12,671 nt of DNA from CAUUCF01 sp045580225 (GTDB taxonomy: Bacteria; Pseudomonadota; Gammaproteobacteria; UBA9339), in the NCBI GenBank assembly GCA_045580225.1, contig JAZNNJ010000016.1:1-12671 (forward strand), in the 5' to 3' direction. The notes beneath the pieces were generated by a model that was given only the letters and a program-made list of their open reading frames with translations, ran no database searches and was not told the DNA's origin. This document shows, piece after piece, positions 5,732 through 12,671 of the stretch. Made by a program: the position numbers and the translations under genes. The stretch's first letter is position 1, and each line of letters opens with the position of its first letter.

Positions 5732-7876
5732 ATGGAAAATTTACCTCCTATTATTTTTGATTTGGCGATTTTATTTTTAATAACGAGTGGGGTAGCAGTT
5801 CTATTTCAGAAGATTAAACAACCGGTAGTTATTGGATACTTAATTGCCGGTGTTATTCTTGGACCTTATACTTCCGGGTTTTGTATTGAAAGTGTTGAAC
5901 AATTACACGGTTTATCTGAATTAGGAGTGATTTTCTTGATGTTTTGTATAGGGTTAGAATTTAGTTTTCATCATTTAAAAAAGATTGGATTGCCAGCAAT
6001 TATTACCGCATTTATTAAAAGTGGGGGGCTAATTATAATAGGTTTTTATATTGGTTGCTGGTTGGGGTGGAGTAGGTACAGTAGTTTATTTTTTGGGGCA
6101 GCTTTATCGCTTTCATCAACTACCATTATTTTCAAAGTATTAGAAGATTTGAATTTGCGTCAAAAAAAGTTTGCAAAGTTAGTTTGTGGAATTTTAATTG
6201 TAGAAGATTTATTAGCGGTTCTAATGTTAACTGCTTTAACTACCATTGTAGAAACTCAAAATATTTTTTCATTTGGGATTATTTTAGCTGGATTAAAGTT
6301 GTTATTGGTTATTGGTAGTTGGTTTTTTATTGGTTATTATTTAACTCCGTTGATTTTTAGAAAAATTATTCATTATGTTACTCAAGAAACAATTACATTG
6401 GTCTCAATTACTTTGTGTCTTGGTTTATCAGTGATTTTTGCTTATTTTCATTATTCAACTGCTTTGGGAGCGTTTATGATGGGATCCATTTTAGCCGAAA
6501 CAGCTCATTTGGCCCATAGAATTAAAAATTTAATGAATCCGTTAAAAGATGTTTTTGCTGCTATTTTTTTTGTTTCAGTTGGAATGGGAATTAATTTATT
6601 AGGTATGATTTCCCAATGGCAAGTAATTTTAATCGGATCTGTTTTATTAATATCAATTTCGATAATGATTACTAGTGTTGGTTCTTTTTTAACAGGTAGT
6701 GGTTGGCGTGATGCTATTCGAATTGCTTTTAGTATGATTCCAATTGGAGAGTTTTCTTTTATTATTTTATCATTGGGAGTAACACTTAAAGTAGCGAATG
6801 CTAATTTGTATCAATCTATAGTTGGAATAGCATTCATAACTACATTAGTGACTCCTTATTTAATAGAATTTACTGATAAGACAATTGTTTTTTTAGAAAA
6901 AAAATGGAGTGAAAATTTTAAATTAAAGTTAGATAATTATAGTTATAGAATTTATCAGTTTTTAGCTTACCGTGAACAAGCTGTTTATCGTAGATTATTA
7001 TTTAAATATTTAGTAAATATTTTAGCAATATCGATAATTTTTATTAGTATTAAGTTTTTAATTGTGCCGAATTTATTGGATATTTTTAGCGGTTCTAATG
7101 TGGTTATGTTTAGCTGGATTTTAACTATTTTATCGATTAGTCCTTTTATATGGAATTTGATGACTAATTATCATTTTTTACCTTCTAATAAACAAACTTT
7201 TGCGAAAATCGTAGGGATGTTAGTAATTATTGTAAGTTTGGTAATTTTTAGTGTGGCATTTTTTGAAAAATGGTATGTTGCATTATTATTAACTAGTAGT
7301 TTATTGTTGATAGTAATGTTATTTAAGCGTCATTTAGGTGAGTTTTTACATTTTATTGAGAATAAATTAAATAAGAATCTTGAGCAAACATGTAAGTTTG
7401 ACCGTTTAGAATTAATGGATGCTCCATTAGCGGAAATTTGTTTAGAACATCATGATTTTGTGGGTAGAAGTTTAGCTGCATTACATTTTAGGGAGAAGTA
7501 TGGTTTGGAAATTACTAGTATCCAGAGGGGGAATCGGATAATTGAAAAACCAAAAGGTAATTTTATTTTAAAATTTGGAGATTTATTGACTTTGTTGGGT
7601 AATATTGAACAGGTTAGGGCTTTTAGGAAGATTATTCAGGGTGAAGTTGCAGTAAATAATGGTTTTATTTTGCAAACTGTTTTATTGGATGAGAACAGTG
7701 AATTTGTGGACTGTAAAATTAATGATTCTTCTATTCAAGATAGATTTAAGGGACAAATTGTTGGTTTAGAGCGTCATGGAGTAAGGATTTTGAATCCTGA
7801 TTCAGCAACTCTTTTAAAATGCGGTGATGTTTTATTAATAGTTTCTTCGGGACAAAGCAATATGAATAATAGTTAA
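5732..7876 (+). CDS. CPA2-family cation/proton antiporter with tandem RCK_C (TrkA_C) domains
   Basis: Inner-membrane antiporter of the KefB/KefC-like (CPA2) family, likely exchanging K+ or Na+ for H+. Residues about 8-385 form the Na+/H+ exchanger core with many hydrophobic segments. It has PVVIGYLIAGVILGP (31-45), LGVIFLMFCIGLEF (64-77), SLSSTTIIFKVLEDL (126-140), the core acidic segment VEDLLAVLML (157-166), GAFMMGSILAET (246-257) and FFVSVGM (279-285). A second block of about four membrane segments follows (roughly 424-531). The cytosolic end has an RCK_C domain (about 560-635; FVGRSLAALHFREKYGLEITSIQRG, then LKFGDLLTLLG) and a more degenerate second one (about 643-706; IVGLERHGVRI, then LKCGDVLLIV). 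There is no nucleotide-binding RCK_N fold, so it is not a standard KefB or KefC. The start lies four bases after pta with little Shine-Dalgarno signal, suggesting translational coupling. The transported ion cannot be told from sequence. Confidence 0.88.
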   Translation: MENLPPIIFDLAILFLITSGVAVLFQKIKQPVVIGYLIAGVILGPYTSGFCIESVEQLHGLSELGVIFLMFCIGLEFSFHHLKKIGLPAIITAFIKSGGLIIIGFYIGCWLGWSRYSSLFFGAALSLSSTTIIFKVLEDLNLRQKKFAKLVCGILIVEDLLAVLMLTALTTIVETQNIFSFGIILAGLKLLLVIGSWFFIGYYLTPLIFRKIIHYVTQETITLVSITLCLGLSVIFAYFHYSTALGAFMMGSILAETAHLAHRIKNLMNPLKDVFAAIFFVSVGMGINLLGMISQWQVILIGSVLLISISIMITSVGSFLTGSGWRDAIRIAFSMIPIGEFSFIILSLGVTLKVANANLYQSIVGIAFITTLVTPYLIEFTDKTIVFLEKKWSENFKLKLDNYSYRIYQFLAYREQAVYRRLLFKYLVNILAISIIFISIKFLIVPNLLDIFSGSNVVMFSWILTILSISPFIWNLMTNYHFLPSNKQTFAKIVGMLVIIVSLVIFSVAFFEKWYVALLLTSSLLLIVMLFKRHLGEFLHFIENKLNKNLEQTCKFDRLELMDAPLAEICLEHHDFVGRSLAALHFREKYGLEITSIQRGNRIIEKPKGNFILKFGDLLTLLGNIEQVRAFRKIIQGEVAVNNGFILQTVLLDENSEFVDCKINDSSIQDRFKGQIVGLERHGVRILNPDSATLLKCGDVLLIVSSGQSNMNNS

Positions 7877-7886
7877 TATAAAACTC

Positions 7887-7915
7887 TTGTTACGAGTATT
7901 TATATATTGTAATAT
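7887..7915 (+). promoter_or_regulatory. Candidate sigma-70 promoter for the fmt operon
   Basis: TTGTTA (7887-7892) and TAATAT (7910-7915) are spaced by 17 bases, giving a predicted start near 7922 and a leader of about 18 bases. It sits in the 63-base gap between the antiporter gene and fmt. Each hexamer matches the consensus at four of six positions. A four-pair ACTC/GAGT stem overlaps the -35 (7882-7896), too weak to call a terminator. Read-through from the upstream operon remains possible. Confidence 0.4.
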
Positions 7916-7939
7916 CTTGGTGTAGAATAAGAGGATGAA

Positions 7940-8866
7940 ATGCGAATAGTTTTTGCCGGAACTCCGGGGATAGCAGTGCCTACATTGAAAAAATTAGTTA
8001 TAAAACATGAAGTTATCTTAGTAATAACTAAACCTGATCAGCCTCAAGGTAGGGGGAAGAAAGTTGTATTTAATCCGGTGAAATTAGTTGCATTAAATGA
8101 AAATATTCCGGTATATCAACCTAATACATTGCGAGAATTAGAAACTTTTGAAAAATTAAGTGATTTAGCTCCGGATGTATTAGTGAACGTTGCTTGTGGC
8201 TTTTTTATACCAGATAATATCTTAAGTTTACCTAAAAAAGGATGTATTAATTTACATCCTTCGTTATTACCCCGTTGGCGAGGAGCAGCCCCTTTACAAC
8301 GTGCTTTATTAGCAGGGGATGTTGAAACTGGAATTTCTATTATGCAAATGGATTCTGGTTGGGATACCGGTAATTTATGGGCGCAAATTAAATTCCCAAT
8401 TTTATCAAAAGATACTAGTGAAAGTCTATTTGTTAAAGCAGGAGAAATAGGTAGTGAGCTGATAATTAAAGTTTTAGATGATTTAGACAATTTAAAAATG
8501 TATGAACAAAAAGGGGAAGTTTGTTATGCAGATAAATTAACTAAAGAAGAAGGTAGAATCAATTGGAATTGTTCGGCAATGACAATAGATAGACAAGTTA
8601 GGGGTATGAACCCCTGGCCGGTTGCGTATACTTTTTTTAAGAACAAAATATTACGTATATGGGAAGTAGAATTGCTTGGTTGTGAAAAAAGTTTTGATCA
8701 ACCCGGATTTTTTAAGTGGATAAATGGAATGTTAAAAGTTAGCACGCTAGATTATAATTTAAAAATATGTAAAATTCAGCCTGAAGGGGGAAAAATAATG
8801 TCTGCTGAATCTTGGATTAACGGGTTAAATTATAGAAAACAAGTCGGTAGATTTAATGACAATTAG
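7940..8866 (+). CDS. fmt: Methionyl-tRNA formyltransferase
   Basis: Transfers a formyl group from 10-formyltetrahydrofolate to Met-tRNAfMet for translation initiation; cytosolic. At 308 residues it has the usual family length. The N-terminal formyltransferase fold has MRIVFAGTPGIAVPTLKKL (1-19), KPDQPQGRGKK (31-41) and INLHPSLLPRWRGAAPLQRALLAGD (103-127). The catalytic Asn104 and His106 are present, as is Asp142 in MDSGWDTGN (137-145). The C-terminal tRNA-binding domain follows from about 205, with VRGMNPWPVAYT. The segment before the active site reads VNVACGFFIP where most members have VVVAYGLILP, a mild departure. GAGG five bases before the ATG sets the start. The usual neighbour def (peptide deformylase) is absent; birA overlaps the 3' end by 11 bases instead. 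Confidence 0.96.
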   Translation: MRIVFAGTPGIAVPTLKKLVIKHEVILVITKPDQPQGRGKKVVFNPVKLVALNENIPVYQPNTLRELETFEKLSDLAPDVLVNVACGFFIPDNILSLPKKGCINLHPSLLPRWRGAAPLQRALLAGDVETGISIMQMDSGWDTGNLWAQIKFPILSKDTSESLFVKAGEIGSELIIKVLDDLDNLKMYEQKGEVCYADKLTKEEGRINWNCSAMTIDRQVRGMNPWPVAYTFFKNKILRIWEVELLGCEKSFDQPGFFKWINGMLKVSTLDYNLKICKIQPEGGKIMSAESWINGLNYRKQVGRFNDN

Positions 8867-9746
8867 CTTTGAATTAGATTTTTTTTTGGAAAAATTAGTT
8901 AATAAAGAGATAATTGTATGTAGAAAAGGTGTTGTTGATAAATTGTCAAGTTTAGGGTGTGTATTTAGTCAAGTAGAAAATGGTTGGAAATTAATAAATC
9001 AGTTAACTTTGTTTGATCGGAATTTTTTAAAAAGTCATCTTAAAGATCATCAATTTATTCTAAAGAGGATTACTGATTCTACTAATGATGATTTATGGGA
9101 GGTGTTAGCTAAGGATGTTTCTGCTTCTTATGTAGTTTTAACTGAGTACCAATTTAATGGACGTGGTACTAGAGGGCGAACTTGGTATTCTTCTTTGGGA
9201 GGTGGAATTTGTTTTTCATTTAATCATTGCATAAAAAATTATTTAGAAGGAGAGATTGTAAGTTTAAAAGTGGCGTTAGCGATCGTTGAATTTTTGGAAG
9301 AATTAGGAGTTAAAGAGCTATCAATTAAATGGCCTAATGATGTGTTTTATCAAAATAAAAAAATTGCTGGAATTTTAACAGAAGCAAGGAGTTTTTTCCC
9401 TAATCAGTTGGTAATTGGAGTAGGAATCAATTGGTTTATTTCCAAAAATTTGGAATCAAAAATAAAGCAACCAACTATAGATTTGCAGCGTATTTTACCT
9501 AATGATATTGAGCGGGATATTTTTTTTGTTAATTTATTATTTAAAATTAAATCAGGATTAAAGCAGAAAAATTTCTTAAAAAAATATCAAAAATATGATT
9601 TTTGGTGGAATAAATACGTAAAATTGATTTGGAAAGGAAATGAATATGAGGGAATAGGTCACGGAATTGATAATAATGGAAATTTTTTATTGAAAACAGA
9701 ATCGAATATTATAAAATGTAAACCATTAAGTGTTAATTTTTTGTGA
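8856..9746 (+). CDS. birA: Biotin--protein ligase with a shortened N-terminal helix-turn-helix region
   Basis: Activates biotin to biotinyl-5'-AMP and attaches it to the biotin carboxyl carrier protein of acetyl-CoA carboxylase. The catalytic domain (about 65-235) is complete: ITDSTND (72-78), the biotin-binding loop GRGTRGRTW (102-110), IKWPNDV (157-163), KKIAGILTEA with K169 (168-177) and VIGVGIN (186-192). A C-terminal SH3-like domain follows (about 250-296). Compared with my recollection of E. coli BirA, the region before the catalytic domain is about 20 residues shorter. A remnant resembling the recognition helix (CRKGVVDKLSSLGC, 22-35) and the wing (VENGWKL, 40-46) remain, while the first helices look collapsed. 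Repressor function is therefore doubtful, though enzymatic function is not. The start overlaps fmt by 11 bases with a poor Shine-Dalgarno, so coupled translation is likely. Confidence 0.93.
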   Translation: MTISFELDFFLEKLVNKEIIVCRKGVVDKLSSLGCVFSQVENGWKLINQLTLFDRNFLKSHLKDHQFILKRITDSTNDDLWEVLAKDVSASYVVLTEYQFNGRGTRGRTWYSSLGGGICFSFNHCIKNYLEGEIVSLKVALAIVEFLEELGVKELSIKWPNDVFYQNKKIAGILTEARSFFPNQLVIGVGINWFISKNLESKIKQPTIDLQRILPNDIERDIFFVNLLFKIKSGLKQKNFLKKYQKYDFWWNKYVKLIWKGNEYEGIGHGIDNNGNFLLKTESNIIKCKPLSVNFL

Positions 9747-9754
9747 GTAATTTT

Positions 9755-11701
9755 ATGAATAAATGTTTAACATTGTTATTTAGTTTGGTTATGCTCTTTT
9801 CTTCAATTGAAGCTCGTTGGCTTTCTTTGTCAGATGCTCCACAAAAGGTTAATACCGAGATTAATGTCCATATCGATGCTCAAGGTAATTTTGTTAACGA
9901 AACAAAAAAGACTATCGATATTTTGAATGAACGTGGACGTGATGCGGATTTTAGATTTTATTATAATCCTGATTGTGAAGAATTTAAAATTGTGAAATCG
10001 TTAGTAAAAAAACGAGATGGACATGTTGTTGAATTGTCAGATAAATTTATAGAAAATAAACCTTTGGCTAGTAGTGGCCATGGTTTTGATCAAATCAACC
10101 AGATATATTTGGCTTTTCCAAATTTAGAAATAGGTGATAAAATCGAGTTAGTAACTAAGTTAGAACGAAAGAAAAATTTGTTAAATGATTATTTTGCACA
10201 AATTTTTAAATTTGGTTATTTTAATTTCGAACAAAAATCCAAGGTAACAATTAGATCCCAGTTGCCTTTGAAATTTAAAATTAATGATCCATTGCATTGT
10301 TTAAAGGTAGAGCAGAAAATGGATACAAAAAATAAGGAGCAGGTTTTAGTTTTCGAATTGAGAAAACCTTTGTACCAATCGGTAGGTCAGGAAATTGGGT
10401 ATACGATTGTTGATGAGAATTATTTTACTTGGGTATCGGTATCATCGGTCGATAGTTGGCAAATTTTAGGAAATAAGTATTATCAAAATCTATTTGTTAA
10501 AAAACAAGCTGAAGATTTACCCAAAGTTTTTCAAGATATTGCGGTTTTGGCTCAGGATCAACATGGAGAAATTAACCAAATTAACGCTGTAACTTCTTTG
10601 TTGAATGAAAAAGTTCGTTATTTAGGAGATTGGCGTTCAATAAAAGGTCGTTATGTGCCGCATGATTTATTGGAGATAGCTAAGCATAGGGTAGGGGATT
10701 GCAAGGATTTTGCTAGGGTTACTCAAGCTATTTTGCAGAAAATGGGATATCAAGTAAATTTGGTTTTAGTGCATCGAGGTTTATACAATTCATCTTTTGA
10801 ATATTGTTTACCTGATTTAGGAGCCTTTAATCATATGATGGTAAAAGTAATTGCGCCTTCAGGCAAAGGTTATTGGATTGATCCTACTAATTTTGTGAGT
10901 ATGGCAGGGTTTATATTTCCTGATATTGCTTGTAAGTGGGGGTTAGTTTTAGGAGAGGAATCTGTTTATGAACAGATTCCTTCTGTAGATTATCGTAGTG
11001 CTTTAGTTTCGTTTCAACGTGAACTGGATTTACGAGGACGTGATATTTGGGAAAAAGGGTTGTTAAATTTAAAAAATGAAGCAGCTTTTTCGCTTACTGG
11101 TGCTGAATTACAATATTCTCCGGAAACTATAGCTGAATGGTTTTATACTTCAATAAGTAATAATGGAGTTGAATCGAATGCAAGGAAACATTTTAAGGTA
11201 TCACCTTTAAAATCAAGAATTGTTGATCAGGTTAATTTTGATTATCAGATTGTTCGTAGTAATGAACTGATAAATACTAACGTGGGAGATGGTATTAAAT
11301 TACAGTGTCCAGAGATACTTCAAGCTATTTTAAATATCCAATCCGGGGATGTATCTAAAAAAATGTTGGATTTATTTCCTTGTACTGTTTATAGAAAAAC
11401 AGTTATTAAAAATGTTAAAGCACCTAATTTTGAAATATTAAATCAAAAATTGAATAATCGGTGGTTAAAAATTGAGCGTTCTGGCAAGATGGACGGAGAT
11501 GATTTACATATTAATGAAGTAATTGAACTATATCACAATGTAATAGATGTGAAGGATTTTGATAATACAGAGTTAAAAATTATGAAGAATTGGATCCAAC
11601 AAAACTACAGTAATAGTGTATTGGTAATAGAAAAGGCGAATAAAAGTAAAAATACTTATTTGAATATTAGTGAAAAAATTATATCGGCAAAAGATAAATA
11701 G
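9755..11701 (+). CDS. Secreted DUF3857 / transglutaminase-like protein
   Basis: A 648-residue exported protein. MNKCLTLLFSLVMLFSSIEA is a clear signal peptide with probable cleavage before RW, placing it in the periplasm or outside. A DUF3857 beta domain occupies roughly residues 30-235. A transglutaminase-like (papain-fold) core follows with its triad visible: Cys in VGDCKDFARV (Cys308), His in FNHMMVKV (His352) and Asp in YWIDPTN (Asp368). The active site thus looks intact and could be a peptidase or amidase; true transglutaminase activity is not implied. The C-terminal ~230 residues look like a beta-rich DUF3858-type domain. I chose ATG 9755, eight bases after birA, because the signal peptide begins naturally there. 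A GTG at 9743 overlapping the birA stop by four bases would add MSNF and cannot be excluded. Its substrate is unknown. Clustering with fmt and birA is probably only transcriptional. Confidence 0.82.
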   Translation: MNKCLTLLFSLVMLFSSIEARWLSLSDAPQKVNTEINVHIDAQGNFVNETKKTIDILNERGRDADFRFYYNPDCEEFKIVKSLVKKRDGHVVELSDKFIENKPLASSGHGFDQINQIYLAFPNLEIGDKIELVTKLERKKNLLNDYFAQIFKFGYFNFEQKSKVTIRSQLPLKFKINDPLHCLKVEQKMDTKNKEQVLVFELRKPLYQSVGQEIGYTIVDENYFTWVSVSSVDSWQILGNKYYQNLFVKKQAEDLPKVFQDIAVLAQDQHGEINQINAVTSLLNEKVRYLGDWRSIKGRYVPHDLLEIAKHRVGDCKDFARVTQAILQKMGYQVNLVLVHRGLYNSSFEYCLPDLGAFNHMMVKVIAPSGKGYWIDPTNFVSMAGFIFPDIACKWGLVLGEESVYEQIPSVDYRSALVSFQRELDLRGRDIWEKGLLNLKNEAAFSLTGAELQYSPETIAEWFYTSISNNGVESNARKHFKVSPLKSRIVDQVNFDYQIVRSNELINTNVGDGIKLQCPEILQAILNIQSGDVSKKMLDLFPCTVYRKTVIKNVKAPNFEILNQKLNNRWLKIERSGKMDGDDLHINEVIELYHNVIDVKDFDNTELKIMKNWIQQNYSNSVLVIEKANKSKNTYLNISEKIISAKDK

Positions 11702-11717
11702 ATTTGATTGTTTTAGT

Positions 11718-12410
11718 TTAGGTTACGTGAAAACTCCTAGCTATGCACCACACTTCTATTTTATTAATGCCAGTTTTTCGAAGCTGTTTTGCAATAGTTT
11801 TGGTAGTGGTTCCAGTTGTGTAAATGTCATCAATTATTGCTACATGTTGATAGTGATTGTATTTAGCTTCAAAACTGTTTTTTAAGTTACGGTATTTAGC
11901 GGGAATACTTAAAGAACTTTGAGGTAGTGTATGTTTTATTTTGTGGAGCAGATTATTATCAATAGGTATTTTTAGAATTTTTTTTAGAATTTTAGCAATC
12001 TGATAACTTTGATTAAATCCTCGTTCTTGCAGACGCTTAGGGTGTAAGGGAACAGGTAGCATAATTTGAGGTAGAGGTAAGGTTAGGTTTTTATGTAGCG
12101 CATGTCCTAATAAATTACCTAATAAGCGAGCAAAAAATATTTGTTTGTGGAATTTTAATTGTAATAGCCATTCTTTGATATAACCTTCATAACCATAGAG
12201 AGCATAAGTTCGATGAAATATTTTTTGACATTGGTTATTAATAGAAAAATGTTTTAGAGAAAAACATTTAGGACAAAAATTAGATAATGTAGGTAACATA
12301 GTTAAACAAGTTTTGCATAGATAAAAAGGAATACCAGTTGTGTTGCGACAAATAAGACAGGGACTGCAACGTAAAATTTTATGGTGACATTTTTTGAAAA
12401 AATTTAGCAT
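11718..12410 (-). CDS. comF: ComF-family phosphoribosyltransferase-like protein
   Basis: A 230-residue cytosolic protein of the ComF/GntX family, linked in several bacteria to natural DNA uptake and processing of incoming single strands. The N-terminus carries a zinc-ribbon-like set of three CxxC pairs (C18/C21, C32/C35, C46/C49). The phosphoribosyltransferase-type domain has LPVPLHPKRLQERGFNQSYQIAK (118-140) and the PRPP-binding signature VAIIDDIYTTGTT (190-202), so it looks intact. The length is normal for the family. ATG 12410 lacks an obvious Shine-Dalgarno, but no later start would keep all the cysteines. It is convergent with the DUF3857 gene, with 16 bases between stop codons. No other competence genes are in the window, so a role in transformation is only a family inference. 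Confidence 0.9.
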   Translation of the reverse strand: MLNFFKKCHHKILRCSPCLICRNTTGIPFYLCKTCLTMLPTLSNFCPKCFSLKHFSINNQCQKIFHRTYALYGYEGYIKEWLLQLKFHKQIFFARLLGNLLGHALHKNLTLPLPQIMLPVPLHPKRLQERGFNQSYQIAKILKKILKIPIDNNLLHKIKHTLPQSSLSIPAKYRNLKNSFEAKYNHYQHVAIIDDIYTTGTTTKTIAKQLRKTGINKIEVWCIARSFHVT

Positions 12411-12437
12411 AAAAATATTTTTTAATCTTTCAATTTT

Positions 12438-12465
12438 AAATTATCACAATGTCATTTTTTGTAAA
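12438..12465 (-). promoter_or_regulatory. Candidate comF promoter
   Basis: On the minus strand TTTACA (12465-12460) lies 16 bases from TAATTT (12443-12438). The overlapping extended -10 TGTGATAAT (12448-12440) is a better -10 but sits only 14 bases from the same -35. The start would fall about 20-30 bases before the comF ATG. This is weak evidence in AT-rich sequence. Confidence 0.3.
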
Positions 12466-12671
12466 ACTCAGGATATTTACTAAAGGGATCGTTACAGCAT
12501 TTTTTTTTGTAAATTTAAAAATGAAATGATCAAATATGATAAAATTTTAAGTACAAAAATAATTAAATGTATATTTTTTGCTGATTTTTATTAGCAAAAT
12601 AATGGGTTTAAATTATTTAGCTATTTAGACTGTGTTGGTTTCTTAGATTAATAAATAGTCATATTTGATTT
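12466..12671. other. Right-end non-coding stretch with inverted repeats, no gene seen
   Basis: I see no gene, RNA gene or mobile element in the last ~200 bases. Two symmetrical elements stand out. One is a compact hairpin at 12576-12599, with a 10-pair stem (TTTTGCTGAT against ATTAGCAAAA, one G-U pair) and a four-T loop; there is no U-run on either strand, so it is not a standard terminator. The other is an 11-base exact inverted repeat, ATCAAATATGA at 12529-12539 and its complement at 12659-12669, which could arise by chance at this base composition. A gene reading rightward may begin beyond the window. Confidence 0.4.
12576..12599. repeat. Inverted repeat (10-pair hairpin)
   Basis: Arms 12576-12585 and 12590-12599 pair fully with one G-U, and the loop is four Ts. 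It lies about 170 bases upstream of comF and could be a transcript end, an operator or neutral. No T-tract follows in either direction. Confidence 0.35.

Noticed and set aside
7882..7896. ACTC/GAGT hairpin after the antiporter gene as a terminator
   Set aside because: The stem has only four pairs, the loop is seven bases and no T-run follows.
8116..8490. Minus-strand open frame of 124 codons inside fmt
   Set aside because: It is the reverse of the conserved fmt active-site region, with no independent start signal or family resemblance.
11670..11885. Plus-strand open frame of 71 codons overlapping the DUF3857 end and comF
   Set aside because: It runs antisense to comF, has no ribosome site and its composition is that of a reverse-strand shadow.
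12529..12669. Eleven-base inverted repeat as attachment sites or element ends
   Set aside because: The ~120 bases between the arms hold no mobile gene, and a match of this length is not improbable by chance in sequence this AT-rich.
1..12671. Defence system, toxin-antitoxin pair, CRISPR array, prophage or transposon
   Set aside because: No repeats, nuclease, integrase or transposase features were seen; every sizeable gene except the cut fragment at the left edge fits metabolic, transport, surface-glycan, competence or export families.

Overview
The window is AT-rich bacterial DNA, densely coded with short gaps and recognisable Shine-Dalgarno sites. It contains no tRNA, rRNA, CRISPR array, insertion sequence or integrase that I could see. 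The catalytic part of Pta resembles the long enterobacterial type, and Fmt, BirA and ComF look proteobacterial. The best guess is a host-associated or reduced-genome gammaproteobacterium, for example a Legionellales-like lineage. That placement is inference from family resemblance and base composition only, and I hold it loosely.

Left part (1-3350), surface polysaccharide end. The window opens inside the last 55 codons of an unrecognised gene. Next come about 340 bases without an intact gene but with protein-like fragments in shifted frames, which suggests decay. Two glycosylation genes follow: a DUF4422 + GT8 glycosyltransferase fusion with a repeated basic/hydrophobic tail, and an RgpF-family (rhamnan synthesis F) protein. 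Several lines here are poorer in GC than the housekeeping genes to the right, which fits a variable O-antigen or capsule locus whose edge lies in this window.

Middle part (3351-7876), deoC-pta-antiporter. A 322-base spacer holds a weak terminator candidate, a -10 candidate and an RNA-like leader. One leader segment can pair either with an upstream segment or with the deoC ribosome binding site. deoC, pta and a CPA2-type cation/proton antiporter follow with gaps of 3 and 4 bases and are probably one transcript. DeoC releases acetaldehyde and glyceraldehyde 3-phosphate; Pta interconverts acetyl-CoA and acetyl phosphate.

Right part (7877-12671). A candidate promoter precedes fmt, birA and a secreted DUF3857/transglutaminase-like protein, which overlap or nearly touch. 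comF is convergent with this block on the minus strand, with only 16 bases between the two stop codons. The last 261 bases hold a comF promoter candidate and two inverted repeats, but no gene.

I found no defence system or clearly new multi-gene system. The most interesting item is the deoC leader with alternative pairings. After it come the Pta with a shortened, unassigned N-terminal domain and a BirA whose helix-turn-helix region appears eroded.
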